DNA of 64,000 nt from Aphelocoma coerulescens (taxonomy: Eukaryota; Chordata; Aves; Passeriformes; Corvidae): NCBI RefSeq assembly GCF_041296385.1, contig NW_027183776.1:1-64000 (forward strand), read 5' to 3'. Below are positions 12,928 to 20,470 of the stretch, piece after piece. The position numbers and the translations under genes are program-made. How positions within the stretch are numbered: the first letter of the stretch is position 1; each line of letters starts with the position of its first letter. Under the pieces are notes generated by a model, which saw only the letters and a program-made list of their open reading frames with translations, had not been told where the DNA came from and did no database searches.

Positions 12928-15195
12928 ACAAAGGCTCTCCTGGGAGCCACGGGTCACAAAGCACCGTGGGCTCTGTGCAGCCCCGCTGTGTCACAATGGC
13001 CGCTGGCTTCCACGAGCCCCCGCAGTGTCCCAGTGGGCCCCGTGGCTTTAGGAGTGGGTGGCTGGGAGTTGGTGCCAGCGGCTGGGGGAGCAGCAGCAGG
13101 GACTGTGTGTGGACAGTGCCATGGCCACTTGTGTGGCCACTGGTGTCTCTGTGCCAGGCACAGCCGTGGTGTGTAACACCGGCTCTGGGTCCTTTGGCTG
13201 TGCAGGTGGCAGTCACGGCCTGGAGCAGGGCTGCTCCCGGGGGACAGCCTGGGGCAGGAGGCTGCTGGAGATTCATTCCCCACACTCCTTGTCATGAGGT
13301 GCTCAGAGTGATTGGAAAGGCTGTTGGCAGCAGGCAGTTCTCTGGGTTCAAGCTGTGGAGCTGTCAGCGGGAATGCAAAGGCCAAGCTGGTGAGCCTTTT
13401 GTCCTGGTGCCTTTAGTGTGTGAGCAGTCCCTGGTGCCGTTGTCTTTGGATCCTGAGTGTGGGAGAGGCAAGGCTTAGGATGGTGCGTAGAGCTGAGAAG
13501 GAAAGTGCCGAGAGCAGCGTGTGTGCTGCTGCTTTGAGGGGTGCAGTTGAAGTTGTAGGCAGCAAGAGCTTTCTCAGCTGGCCCTTTTGTGAGCTCTGCT
13601 TTTGCCAGATGACTTCCATCTTACCCTCTTACCATCTTAGCCTCTCATTTTTGCATATCCCAAACCCCCTTCCAAACATCCAGCAGCTGCTTGTAAAGAA
13701 GAAGTCCTAGAACAAAAAGCCAGTGCTGCCTTTCATAGCCCCTTTGCTGTCTATGAAGTAGAGGAAAGAAGCTAGTGAGACGCACTTTCTTTCTCAACTC
13801 CATAGAGCGCATCCTTCTCTCAAGGTGGCAGAGTCCTTGGCGGAAGTGAAGCATCTGCAGCTGCAGTTCAGACTGAGAGATGTGCCAGGACAGGAAACAT
13901 TTGCTGACCTTCCCTGTTCCCTGTGCAACATGATTCTCGCATCCCAGTCACTTTCACACACCTTCGGTATCCCTGAGTCCAAGCAGCTAAAGCTCACAGA
14001 GACAGAAGTGTCAGGAAGGAAAACGTTCCAAAAGCACCCCCTTCTCTTATCAGCATATAAATTGTGCACAACAGGCTGCGGCACCGAACCTTCCTTCTCA
14101 GATAGACATGCCATCACACTTTTCACTCTTGCAGCTCGGTTGAAAAGCTCCAGCAGCTGCTCCCGCAATAGCAAAAGGTTCTAGAAGTGAAAGCCAGTTT
14201 GGGGCTGCACCTTCTCCTTGCCGCATGTAAGCCACACCAAACTCCCTGATGCACTCTGTCCTCCCCTTCTCAAAGGAGTAGACGGTGGCATCAGGACACA
14301 CCTGTGTCCCAGCAGCTGGGTGCCCAGCCGGGAGCAGGAGCAGGGCTGGGGCTGCTCCCAAAGTTGCCCCGCCCCAATGCCAGAGCCGGACATATGCTGA
14401 GGGGGGGCTGGATCAGGCTTTATTGTCCAGCTGCATGCCAGGAGTGAGCACAAAATCTACCTGCATTCTCTGCAGCATGCCATCCTGGAGCAGAGCCATT
14501 GCCAAAGGAAGCCGTGAGCCCGTGCCAAGCCAGTGCCGGAGTGGGATCCTAGCAGCACCTGTGGAAGCCGGGAGAGAGGAGCCCACCTGGAGCAGGTTCG
14601 TGCAGGATTAATCATCCCGTGGCTTCCCACCAGGGTCCTGTTGCTTCCAAAAGGCCCCACAGTGTCACTGTGGCCCCTCGGTTCCACCAGGTTCCATAGC
14701 GTCACTGTGGTGCCCAGGGTTCCGTCAGCTTCGCCAGCATCCCCACGGTCTGCAGAGCTCCCCGAGCTTCTGTGGTGTCACAGTGGAGGCAGGGTTGCAT
14801 CAGGTTCCATAGCATCAGCACGGTCTCCAGGGCTCCCAGAGGTTCTGTGGTGTCACAGTGGAGGCAGGGTTGCATCAGGTTCCATAGCATCACCACAGTC
14901 TCCAGGGCTCCCTGAGCTTCTGTGGTGTCACAGTGGAGGCAGGGTTGCATCAGGTTCCATAGCATCAGCACGGTCTCCAGGGCTCCCAGAGGTTCTGTGG
15001 TGTCACAGAGGAGGCAGGGTTGCATCAGGTTCCATAGCATCACCACGGTCTCCAGGGCTCCAAGAGCTTCTGTGGTGTCACAGAGGAGGCAGGGTTGCAT
15101 CAGGTTCAATAGCATCAGCACGGTCTCCAGGGCTCCCCTGAGCTTCTGTGGTGGTGTCACAGAGGAGCCAGGCTTCCTTGTAGTCCCCCAGCATC
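12928..15195. repeat. Satellite unit F, 2268 bp, ends at ERV insertion
   Basis: Complete unit with 5 minisatellite copies (14764-15139). It is followed by ACAAA (15196-15200) and then the LTR. Near its end position 15185 is C (AGTCCCCCAGC); the matching base before the ERV is also C at 31024, but T at 46940 and 55317. Confidence 0.95.
14764..15139. repeat. Nested 75-bp minisatellite, 5 copies
   Basis: Five copies of the 75-bp repeat, the last block before the first ERV. Confidence 0.93.
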
Positions 15196-15200
15196 ACAAA
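15196..15200. repeat. Target-site duplication ACAAA, left of ERV block 1
   Basis: ACAAA directly before the LTR end TGTCGAAATT. It is repeated at 26574-26578 directly after the other LTR edge (CCCCAACA). Uninterrupted units have a single ACAAAGG at this place, for example at 12928. This proves the element edges and a 5-bp duplication. Confidence 0.95.
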
Positions 15201-15308
15201 TGTCGAAATTGATGGCGATGATGGTGATGAGGGTGTGGGTTCGGTCGGGCCCGGCTGGAGATGGACGGCGACGAGAGATCTCTATAAGCAGGTCTTTGGA
15301 GCATGCAG

Positions 15309-15314
15309 TTTATT
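15309..15314 (-). terminator. LTR polyadenylation signal AATAAA
   Basis: AATAAA on the viral strand, about 108 bases before the LTR end, as expected for an R-region signal. The same hexamer is at the same LTR offset in all ten LTRs: 20579, 25850, 31148, 36419, 41691, 47064, 52336, 55441 and 60710 (lower coordinate of each). Confidence 0.85.
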
Positions 15315-15489
15315 GCAGAGGGCGTGGGTACAGGGGCACTGCTTAGAGCTGCCAGCTGCAGCTCCAAGCAGGCCCAAGGTGTAAGAGAGGGAGAGAGAGT
15401 GAGCGAGAGAGCTAGAGCAAGAGGCTGAGAGCTAAGAGTGTAAAGAGCAAGAGAGACAAACTAAGAGGAGAGCTGAATTAAGAGGAAGA

Positions 15490-15625
15490 AGAAGAGCAAG
15501 AGAGTTACTAAGAGAGCTACTAAGAGGAGAAGAGCATTACTAAGAGAGCTACTAAGAGAGTTACTAAGAGCGTTACTAAGAGGAGAAGAGCATTACTAAG
15601 AGGAGAGGAGTTAAGAGAGCGAGGA
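15490..15625 (-). repeat. CTCTTAGTA microrepeat tract inside LTR
   Basis: Viral strand is almost pure pyrimidine apart from the repeated AGTA: CTCTTAGTAA/CTCTTAGTAG occurs about seven times within roughly 100 bases, with CTCTTCTC spacers. It lies between the candidate promoter and the AATAAA, so it would be near the start of the transcript (R). It is present unchanged in every LTR. A role, for example as splicing-factor sites or an initiator-proximal element, is not shown. Confidence 0.85.
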
Positions 15626-15639
15626 GCTTGTTACAATAC

Positions 15640-15685
15640 AATAAATCATCTTCTGTAGTGAATATTCTAATTCTCAGTAGCCAAT
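15640..15685 (-). promoter_or_regulatory. Candidate LTR core promoter
   Basis: On the viral strand ATTGG (inverted CCAAT, 15685-15681) lies about 35-40 bases before GATTTATTG (15646-15640), which could act as a weak TATA element. This puts transcription start near 15615, just before the pyrimidine repeats. It is inferred from spacing only; the same sequence is in all ten LTRs. Confidence 0.4.
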
Positions 15686-15920
15686 CTAATACAAGGTACA
15701 AATCCTATAGCATTTACATACAGCCTATAAGAGTTCTTACATTACCATAGAGTGTTACATTTTAACTTCTAAAAACTACTCTTTGGACCCCTTCTGCTGA
15801 GCTAGTAGGGTCTGCTCTGACCCTTGGACCTGTCTGCAAGCAGAGGGTATTGTTCAATCAAGAGGGGATTACCTTCAGCCGGCTATACCATTGTTTTCCA
15901 GTTGTTCAGTAACTAAGACT

Positions 15921-17279
15921 CTATATCTCAAAGATGGCCTTCATTTCGATGTCGCTCACAGTTTTCATATTCCCAGAATCTTTTGTTAGGCAATCATATT
16001 TATAAGGCTTTCCTGTTTCATCTTCCCCAACATCTCCCCCGTTCTGATGAACAACTAAGATATTAGATACAGTCCTACTCGTTATTTTTTGCACACACTG
16101 AAGCATACAAGGTACTGCTACTAAAACTATAATTATTACTACTAGAATAATCAAGCCTATTTTACAGAGTTCCCTTAGCCAAGGTGCAAAGCTCCAATCA
16201 TCAAACAAACTGTCCAGCCAAGACGGGTCATCTGTTCTAATTTGGTTAGCTAGATCCTTTAGGTTTTGTAGCTGTTTGTGAATGGAAACAGAATGATCGG
16301 ATAAGTTCATACAGCATAATCCTTCAAAATCTTCACAGCCGTGCCCATGTGCTAATAAAAGATAATCAACGGCAGCTCTATTTTGTAAAGTGGCATGTCT
16401 GACTGCCTCTTCATCGGTTAACAGATCACTGATCATAGTAGAGGTGGCATTTACCTCCTTGCTGAGCCAACATCCCAACTTGTTTAACTGTTTTAAAGCA
16501 ATTGAGGAGCTTAACTGAGGTAGAAAAATGCTTGCAACAATTGATTTTCCAGAGTTCCAAGGGTGGAAGTCACTATCACAGTCACTATCGTACTGATGTC
16601 CCCAGGAAGATCTGATCTTTCTGCTTTTCTTTTTGATTACCTCTTTGACACTGGGAGCAATAATTGTAAGTTGTCCCAGAGCACAAGGGCCACCATCTAT
16701 TTTTGAAGGTATACCTTGCCAGGCCCTGTCTCCACAGATGAGCCAAATTCCTCTGGGGAATCGAATAGGAAGTTTGCTAAAACGATCTGCATGAGGTTCG
16801 TCATATATAAGAAGCTTAACTTGACTACACCAAGAAGTTACATTGCTATAAGCTGGGTGATATGGGGTAACATTTAAATGGGGACCGTTTTCTCCTTGAA
16901 AGTGAAAGAAATAGCAGGTATCCATAGTTAACGAACCTAGGATTTCTAGCTCTTGAAGGTCAGATTTATCAATTTTAGAATTATCAATATAAGTTTGGTG
17001 TCTATGGCTGGGAGTTGGAGATACATGATGATCGTCATATGGCCAATACTTATCAAGAGTAATATTATCAAAACCTTCTGGAAGAGGTACTCCAACTAAA
17101 CAGGTTGAAAAAGGTTTGTCAGGGCTTGTGTCAGATAGACAGATGGTATCGGAGCCTGCGGATTTGGCTAAAGCAACCCAGACATTTGTCTTTGGTTGAT
17201 TCACAGGTAAAGCTTCACTACAAAAACTAAAACAAAAGAATAAAAGCAACATGCACGCGCGCAAATGAGAAAACTCCAT
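15921..17279 (-). CDS. env: Retroviral envelope glycoprotein (Env), complete frame, copy 1
   Basis: Surface/transmembrane precursor of 452 aa from ATG at 17279, which has good Kozak context (A at -3, G at +4). The open frame extends ten codons further, to a GTG at 17309, so positions here count from that GTG. Residues 11-34 form a signal peptide (MEFSHL... then Leu/Phe-rich). An SU-end motif (ICGDRAWQG, 191-199) precedes a minimal furin-type RKIR at 230-233. TM has a fusion loop between Cys244 and Cys280, an LQNRAAVDYLL segment (308-318), CX6CC at 325-333, a membrane anchor at about 383-400 and a 60-residue tail. NXT/S sites are N82, N146, N156, N287 and N335. This is avian alpharetrovirus-type architecture with a short SU. 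The last 36 codons lie in the LTR. All seven copies in the window encode the same protein. Fusion activity is not known. Confidence 0.93.
   Translation of the reverse strand: MEFSHLRACMLLLFFCFSFCSEALPVNQPKTNVWVALAKSAGSDTICLSDTSPDKPFSTCLVGVPLPEGFDNITLDKYWPYDDHHVSPTPSHRHQTYIDNSKIDKSDLQELEILGSLTMDTCYFFHFQGENGPHLNVTPYHPAYSNVTSWCSQVKLLIYDEPHADRFSKLPIRFPRGIWLICGDRAWQGIPSKIDGGPCALGQLTIIAPSVKEVIKKKSRKIRSSWGHQYDSDCDSDFHPWNSGKSIVASIFLPQLSSSIALKQLNKLGCWLSKEVNATSTMISDLLTDEEAVRHATLQNRAAVDYLLLAHGHGCEDFEGLCCMNLSDHSVSIHKQLQNLKDLANQIRTDDPSWLDSLFDDWSFAPWLRELCKIGLIILVVIIIVLVAVPCMLQCVQKITSRTVSNILVVHQNGGDVGEDETGKPYKYDCLTKDSGNMKTVSDIEMKAIFEI
16033..16044 (-). other. Polypurine tract, copy 1
   Basis: GAACGGGGGAGA on the viral strand directly abuts the U3 start TGTTGGGG, the expected position for priming plus-strand DNA. 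It lies inside the env reading frame (codons for Asn-Gly-Gly-Asp). Confidence 0.88.
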
Positions 17280-17333
17280 TCTTTTCTTGAGCTGTTTTTG
17301 GCAGATCACTTTCTTCTGGTGATTCTGCGCAGT

Positions 17334-18485
17334 TCAGGTCTGGGTGCTTGCTTCCTGGCTTCCACTTGCAGAGTCACTGGCTGGTGTGGTGGCATCAGCA
17401 GGCTTTGATGCGAGGTATGGCTTCACGTTTTTTGCTGGAACCCACTTGATTCCTTCACCTGTGGAAACACATGCAAACCCCTTCCCCCACATTATAAGAT
17501 TGTATGGTCCTTCTATTTTTCCTGAGTCTAGATTTTTAATCAAAACTGGGGGGCGCTCTTTCAGTTTTGCTTTTTTGTTGTTCAAAAAATGTCTATAAAT
17601 GGGGGGATCAGGCTCTTCTGCAGAGCTATTCAAAAAATTGTAAACATACAAAGCCTTGTTCAACCTCCTTTGAGGTGTATCCTGGACTTCTCCCCCTCTC
17701 TGTTGATCTAAAATGCGTTTTAGGGTTTGATGTGTTCTTTTTAGGGTACTTTTTAGCAGTTGTTTAAGATACGGTGAGCAAATACCACTATCTCTTACAG
17801 CCCTTCTTAGTTCTTTAATTTCGTGAGTGGGGATGGGAACCCACGTTTTGGGACTGTCAGGCTGTTGGCTAGCTATCACAGGCTTAGCTAATAGACTTTC
17901 ATCTTTACAGCTTTGGAGTCTTATTTCATGCCAATCTGTTAATTGAGAATAATCTGAGCACTTTGGAGGATTTTTTGATTCAGAAAGTAGCGCTAACAAA
18001 CTCTCAGAACTCGTTTTCTCCTTATGGGTTGCAAGATCCCAGCCGCTCGCTGGCGGGACTCTGGGGCTCATTGCAAACAAATCTGGCTGCTTTTCAGGGT
18101 TTCCTGGTGTTAGATTTAAAGCATCAGCTCGGGCAGAGCGGCTCTCCGTCTTCCCTGCCACTGGAGCTGCACCACTGCCCTCCGTTCCCCCCCTGTTTGC
18201 GGCTTGTGAGGCGAGGCTGAGCTGCGCGGAGGGATGTTGCTGGGCGGCGGTAGCCGAGGGATACAGCTGTGCGGTGCCGGAGGGCCCCGGCGGGGGCGGC
18301 GATGGCACTGCCGATCTCCGCGGTGGCGGGCGAGGAGGCGGGGGGGCCGCGAGCAACCGGCTCCGCGGCAGCGGGCGAGGGGGTGCGGGTGGCTCTATTG
18401 AAGGCGAGGTGAAAGCCGTGGGGGGCGGTGGCGGAGCTAGTTCCGTGAGCAGTGCTGTGGTTGGAGAAGTGTGAGCGTGCGTGGG
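17334..18485 (-). pseudogene. gag-pol remnant: Pro-rich, capsid start joined to integrase C-terminus, copy 1
   Basis: Open frame continuing in the gag frame after the TAA at 18486-18488 and ending at TGA 17334-17336. It has no ATG at its beginning; the first is at 18071. It reads Pro-rich sequence, then a capsid N-terminal segment (WVPIPTHEIKELRRAV at about 17841-17796, then SPYLKQLLKS), then directly an integrase C-terminal part: an end-of-core helix, then the DNA-binding domain with GPYNLIMWGKGFACVST and WVPAKNVKPYL. Most of capsid, nucleocapsid, protease, RT, RNase H and the integrase catalytic core are deleted. The join near 17745 lies at a direct repeat CTAAAAAG spaced 13 bases, suggesting a microhomology deletion or template switch. 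Both parts look betaretrovirus-like. Confidence 0.85.
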
Positions 18486-19850
18486 TTACGCCATCAGGTC
18501 AACGTGGCGGACTGTGATGGCCGCTGTCTGTGTGTCGGGGAGAGCGGGAGGTGGCAGGGCTGTCCCGTCGGCAGGAGACGATCCCGGGGCTGCGGGAGGC
18601 GGGAGGGCCGGCGTGGAGGCGGCGGGAGTATGTTGCGGTGGGGCCATGGCGAACGGTGGGCCAGTCGGCGGCTGGACCGCGGCGTGCTGCCGCTGGGAGT
18701 TTGCAGGCTGGGCTGGTGTGGCTGCCGGCGCGGCGGTGCCAGGAGACGGGGCTGGAGCAGCGGCAGGCACGGGAGAGGCAGCAGCCATCTGTGTAGGCGC
18801 TGCAGCGCCGGCACCAGGTGGCTGGCGGGGCTGGGGCGCTCCGTGTCCCACGGACGCGGACGGGACGTTGACCACCACCGGCGCCGTGTCGGTGGCGGCG
18901 AGGGGGACCTGGGGGGCTGGAAGAAGGGTCGCCGCCTGGCTTTGCGGGGGGCCGGCTATGATGGTGGCTACAGCCATAACAGGCGCGGCTAGGGGAGCGG
19001 TAGGACCCGTAGGTGGCTGGGGAGCAGCCGCTGGCCCCGCGGGGCTATCGGCGGGGGGCGGGGCCGCGAAGGCGCTGGCGGACGGGGTGGGAGGAGCGAG
19101 GGACGGGGCCGCGAAGACGCTGGAGCCGAGGGCGGGGACCGCGGGAGCCGGGGCAGCAGGGAGGAACGGGATGGGGGGGGCGGGGATGGGGGGAGCGGTG
19201 GAGGGGGTCGTAGGGTCCGGTGGGACAGGGGTGACGGCTGCCAGGACAGCGGGGGCGGGGGGCGGGGCGGCACGAGTCAGTCGGACCGCGGCTACCGGAG
19301 CCGCGAGAGGCGGGACAGCAGGGACTAACGGGACCGTGGGGGTGGAGATGACGGGGGCGGTGGGGGGGGCGGTGGAGTCCGGTGGGGCAGGGGTGACCGG
19401 TGCAGGGACCGCGGGGGGGTGGGGCGGGGCGGCACGAGACAGCTGGACCGCGGGTACCGGAGCCGTGAGGTCCGGCGGCGGGGCGGGGGCCGTGCCCGGT
19501 TGCAGGCTCGCGGCGGCAAGGGGCGGGCTCGCAGCAGGAGCGGGACCCGGCGAGGTGGCTGCTGCGGGCGGCGCCTTCACAGCAAACAGCTCCACGAGCG
19601 CTCTGCAAGCCGGGACCAGCTCCGCGGCAGCCCAATCCCGGCGGGAGATATTATTAAAGAGTTTAACCCGAACTGTGTCCCAGAAGTCTCTTGTAAAGAC
19701 GGCTGAACGGTCAGCATTTGGGAAATTAATCAGAGTCCATTCTAAGAGGTTTTTTAGCTCCTGTTTAGGTAATTGACTTGGACCGGAGCTTAGTAAGTAC
19801 TTAAGTTGTTTATAGAGATGTCTGTCATGGGCAGAGTGAGTTTGTCCCAT
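18486..19850 (-). CDS. gag: Truncated Gag: matrix-like domain plus Pro/Ala-rich tract, copy 1
   Basis: 454 aa from ATG at 19850 (A at -3, G at +4). It starts MGQ, so Gly2 is a myristoylation candidate. Residues 1-92 look like a retroviral matrix helical domain (LLEWTLINFP, FWDTVRVKLF). Residues 93-454 are almost only Pro, Ala, Thr, Ser and Val. An internal duplication relates residues about 128-167 to 182-221 (offset 54 aa, 162 bases). No capsid major-homology region or zinc knuckle occurs before the TAA stop, so it cannot build a normal core. It is the only copy in the window with both the G8 run (19362-19369) and no downstream indel. Viral-strand GC content is very high here. Confidence 0.75.
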   Translation of the reverse strand: MGQTHSAHDRHLYKQLKYLLSSGPSQLPKQELKNLLEWTLINFPNADRSAVFTRDFWDTVRVKLFNNISRRDWAAAELVPACRALVELFAVKAPPAAATSPGPAPAASPPLAAASLQPGTAPAPPPDLTAPVPAVQLSRAAPPHPPAVPAPVTPAPPDSTAPPTAPVISTPTVPLVPAVPPLAAPVAAVRLTRAAPPPAPAVLAAVTPVPPDPTTPSTAPPIPAPPIPFLPAAPAPAVPALGSSVFAAPSLAPPTPSASAFAAPPPADSPAGPAAAPQPPTGPTAPLAAPVMAVATIIAGPPQSQAATLLPAPQVPLAATDTAPVVVNVPSASVGHGAPQPRQPPGAGAAAPTQMAAASPVPAAAPAPSPGTAAPAATPAQPANSQRQHAAVQPPTGPPFAMAPPQHTPAASTPALPPPAAPGSSPADGTALPPPALPDTQTAAITVRHVDLMA

Positions 19851-19866
19851 TATTGACCAGTATGAT

Positions 19867-19876
19867 ACTCACCTAG
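19867..19876 (-). promoter_or_regulatory. Major splice donor, copy 1
   Basis: CTAG|GTGAGT on the viral strand, a strong donor 17-26 bases before the gag ATG. Because it lies before the gag start, a spliced env mRNA would use env's own ATG, unlike alpharetroviruses where env borrows the gag start. An acceptor before env could not be identified confidently. Confidence 0.75.
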
Positions 19877-19973
19877 ATGTCGCAGGGGGCAGGGTCCTTA
19901 ATCAGAAGTCCGTCGTGGGGGGCTGGCCAGGCTCTCCACACGGCGCTCAGGACGCTGCTGTCGGGTCCCTCCT

Positions 19974-20385
19974 CAGAGCTCCGGTTTCAGGCGTCGCTTG
20001 GCAACGGCTTTCCGTGCTCGGGACCTCGCAGGTGTCTCCACTCAGAGCTCCAGCGCGGGCGGTGCTGAGCAATACCCGCCTGTGCTCGGGCGCGTGGCTG
20101 GATCCCTCCTAAGAGCTCCGGTCTGCACTGCTTAGCAGCGTGTCCGTGCTCGAGGGGTACCACGGCAAACTTCCTCAAAGAGCTCCAGGTAACCGCTGCG
20201 CAGCAGTGGCCGTCTGTGCTCGAGGACTGCCAGGCAATTTCCTCCCTCCGAGAGCTCCAGGTAATTGCTACGAAGTAACGGCTCCCCGTGCTCGAGGGCT
20301 GCCTCAGCAGAGTTATAGAGCTCCGGCTTTTACGCTGCGCAGCAACGGTATGCCGTGCTCACGACACGTTCCAGGTGGCTATAAC
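19974..20385 (-). repeat. Six degenerate 66-72 bp leader repeats, copy 1
   Basis: On the plus strand each repeat has AGAGCTCC followed about 40 bases later by CGTGCTCG or a close variant. AGAGCTCC-type starts are at 19974, 20043, 20111, 20178, 20250 and 20316, giving spacings of 69, 68, 67, 72 and 66. The copies are diverged from each other but kept between ERV copies. They lie between the primer site and the splice donor, so they would be in every viral RNA. Confidence 0.85.
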
Positions 20386-20449
20386 TGGTCTTTTAGTTAC
20401 CGTCCATGGCGAAGTCTCTCACAGGTGGAAGAAGCTGAATCAGGCCTTC

Positions 20450-20467
20450 ACTCACGTTTGGGCGCCA
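20450..20467 (-). other. Primer binding site, Lys-tRNA type, copy 1
   Basis: TGGCGCCCAAACGTGAGT on the viral strand, three bases (AAC) after the LTR end. TGGCGCCC is the hallmark of lysine tRNA 3' ends; the rest fits the Lys-1,2 type if one extra A is allowed. Lysine primers are typical of beta- and lentiviruses, not of alpharetroviruses (Trp). Confidence 0.85.
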
Positions 20468-20470
20468 GTT

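Larger units (their letters stand above)
15201..16032 (-). repeat. LTR 1 (3' LTR of internal copy 1), 832 bp
   Basis: In viral orientation it runs TGTTGGGGAAG... to ...AATTTCGACA, with the canonical TG...CA ends. The U3 start carries the last 36 codons of env and its stop. An inverted CCAAT (15681-15685) and an A/T-rich ATTTATT (15640-15646) are the best promoter candidates; no classical TATA box is seen. Downstream lies a pyrimidine-rich run with repeated CTCTTAGTA, then AATAAA (15309-15314), then U5. R probably starts near 15615, by inference from spacing. It faces out of the provirus towards lower coordinates, into satellite. Confidence 0.95.
19851..20449 (-). other. ERV untranslated leader, copy 1
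   Basis: 599 bases between the primer site and gag ATG. It contains six degenerate repeats (19974 to about 20385) and the splice donor at 19867-19876. Packaging signals are expected here but none can be pinned down by eye. Copies at 25122-25720, 35691-36289, 40963-41561, 51608-52206 and 59982-60580 differ by single bases (T at 20095 here; T at 36173 in copy 3). Confidence 0.85.

Noticed and set aside
15385..15480. GAGA-rich stretch in the LTR as a separate simple-sequence repeat insertion
   Set aside because: It is inside all ten LTRs without length differences and is part of the same pyrimidine-rich (viral strand) region, so it belongs to the LTR.
17277..17309. Env start at 17309
   Set aside because: The codon there is GTG. 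The first ATG in frame is at 17279, in good context and directly before the signal peptide, so it was preferred.
17334..18356. Independent 340-aa protein starting at 18356
   Set aside because: The codon at 18356 is TTG and the frame is the uninterrupted continuation of the gag frame after a TAA, so it was annotated as a gag-pol remnant.
18481..19776. Plus-strand Gly/Ala-rich open frames of 300-434 aa opposite gag, in every ERV copy
   Set aside because: They are antisense shadows of the GC-rich Pro/Ala gag tract; composition alone keeps them open, and they change length with the G-run.
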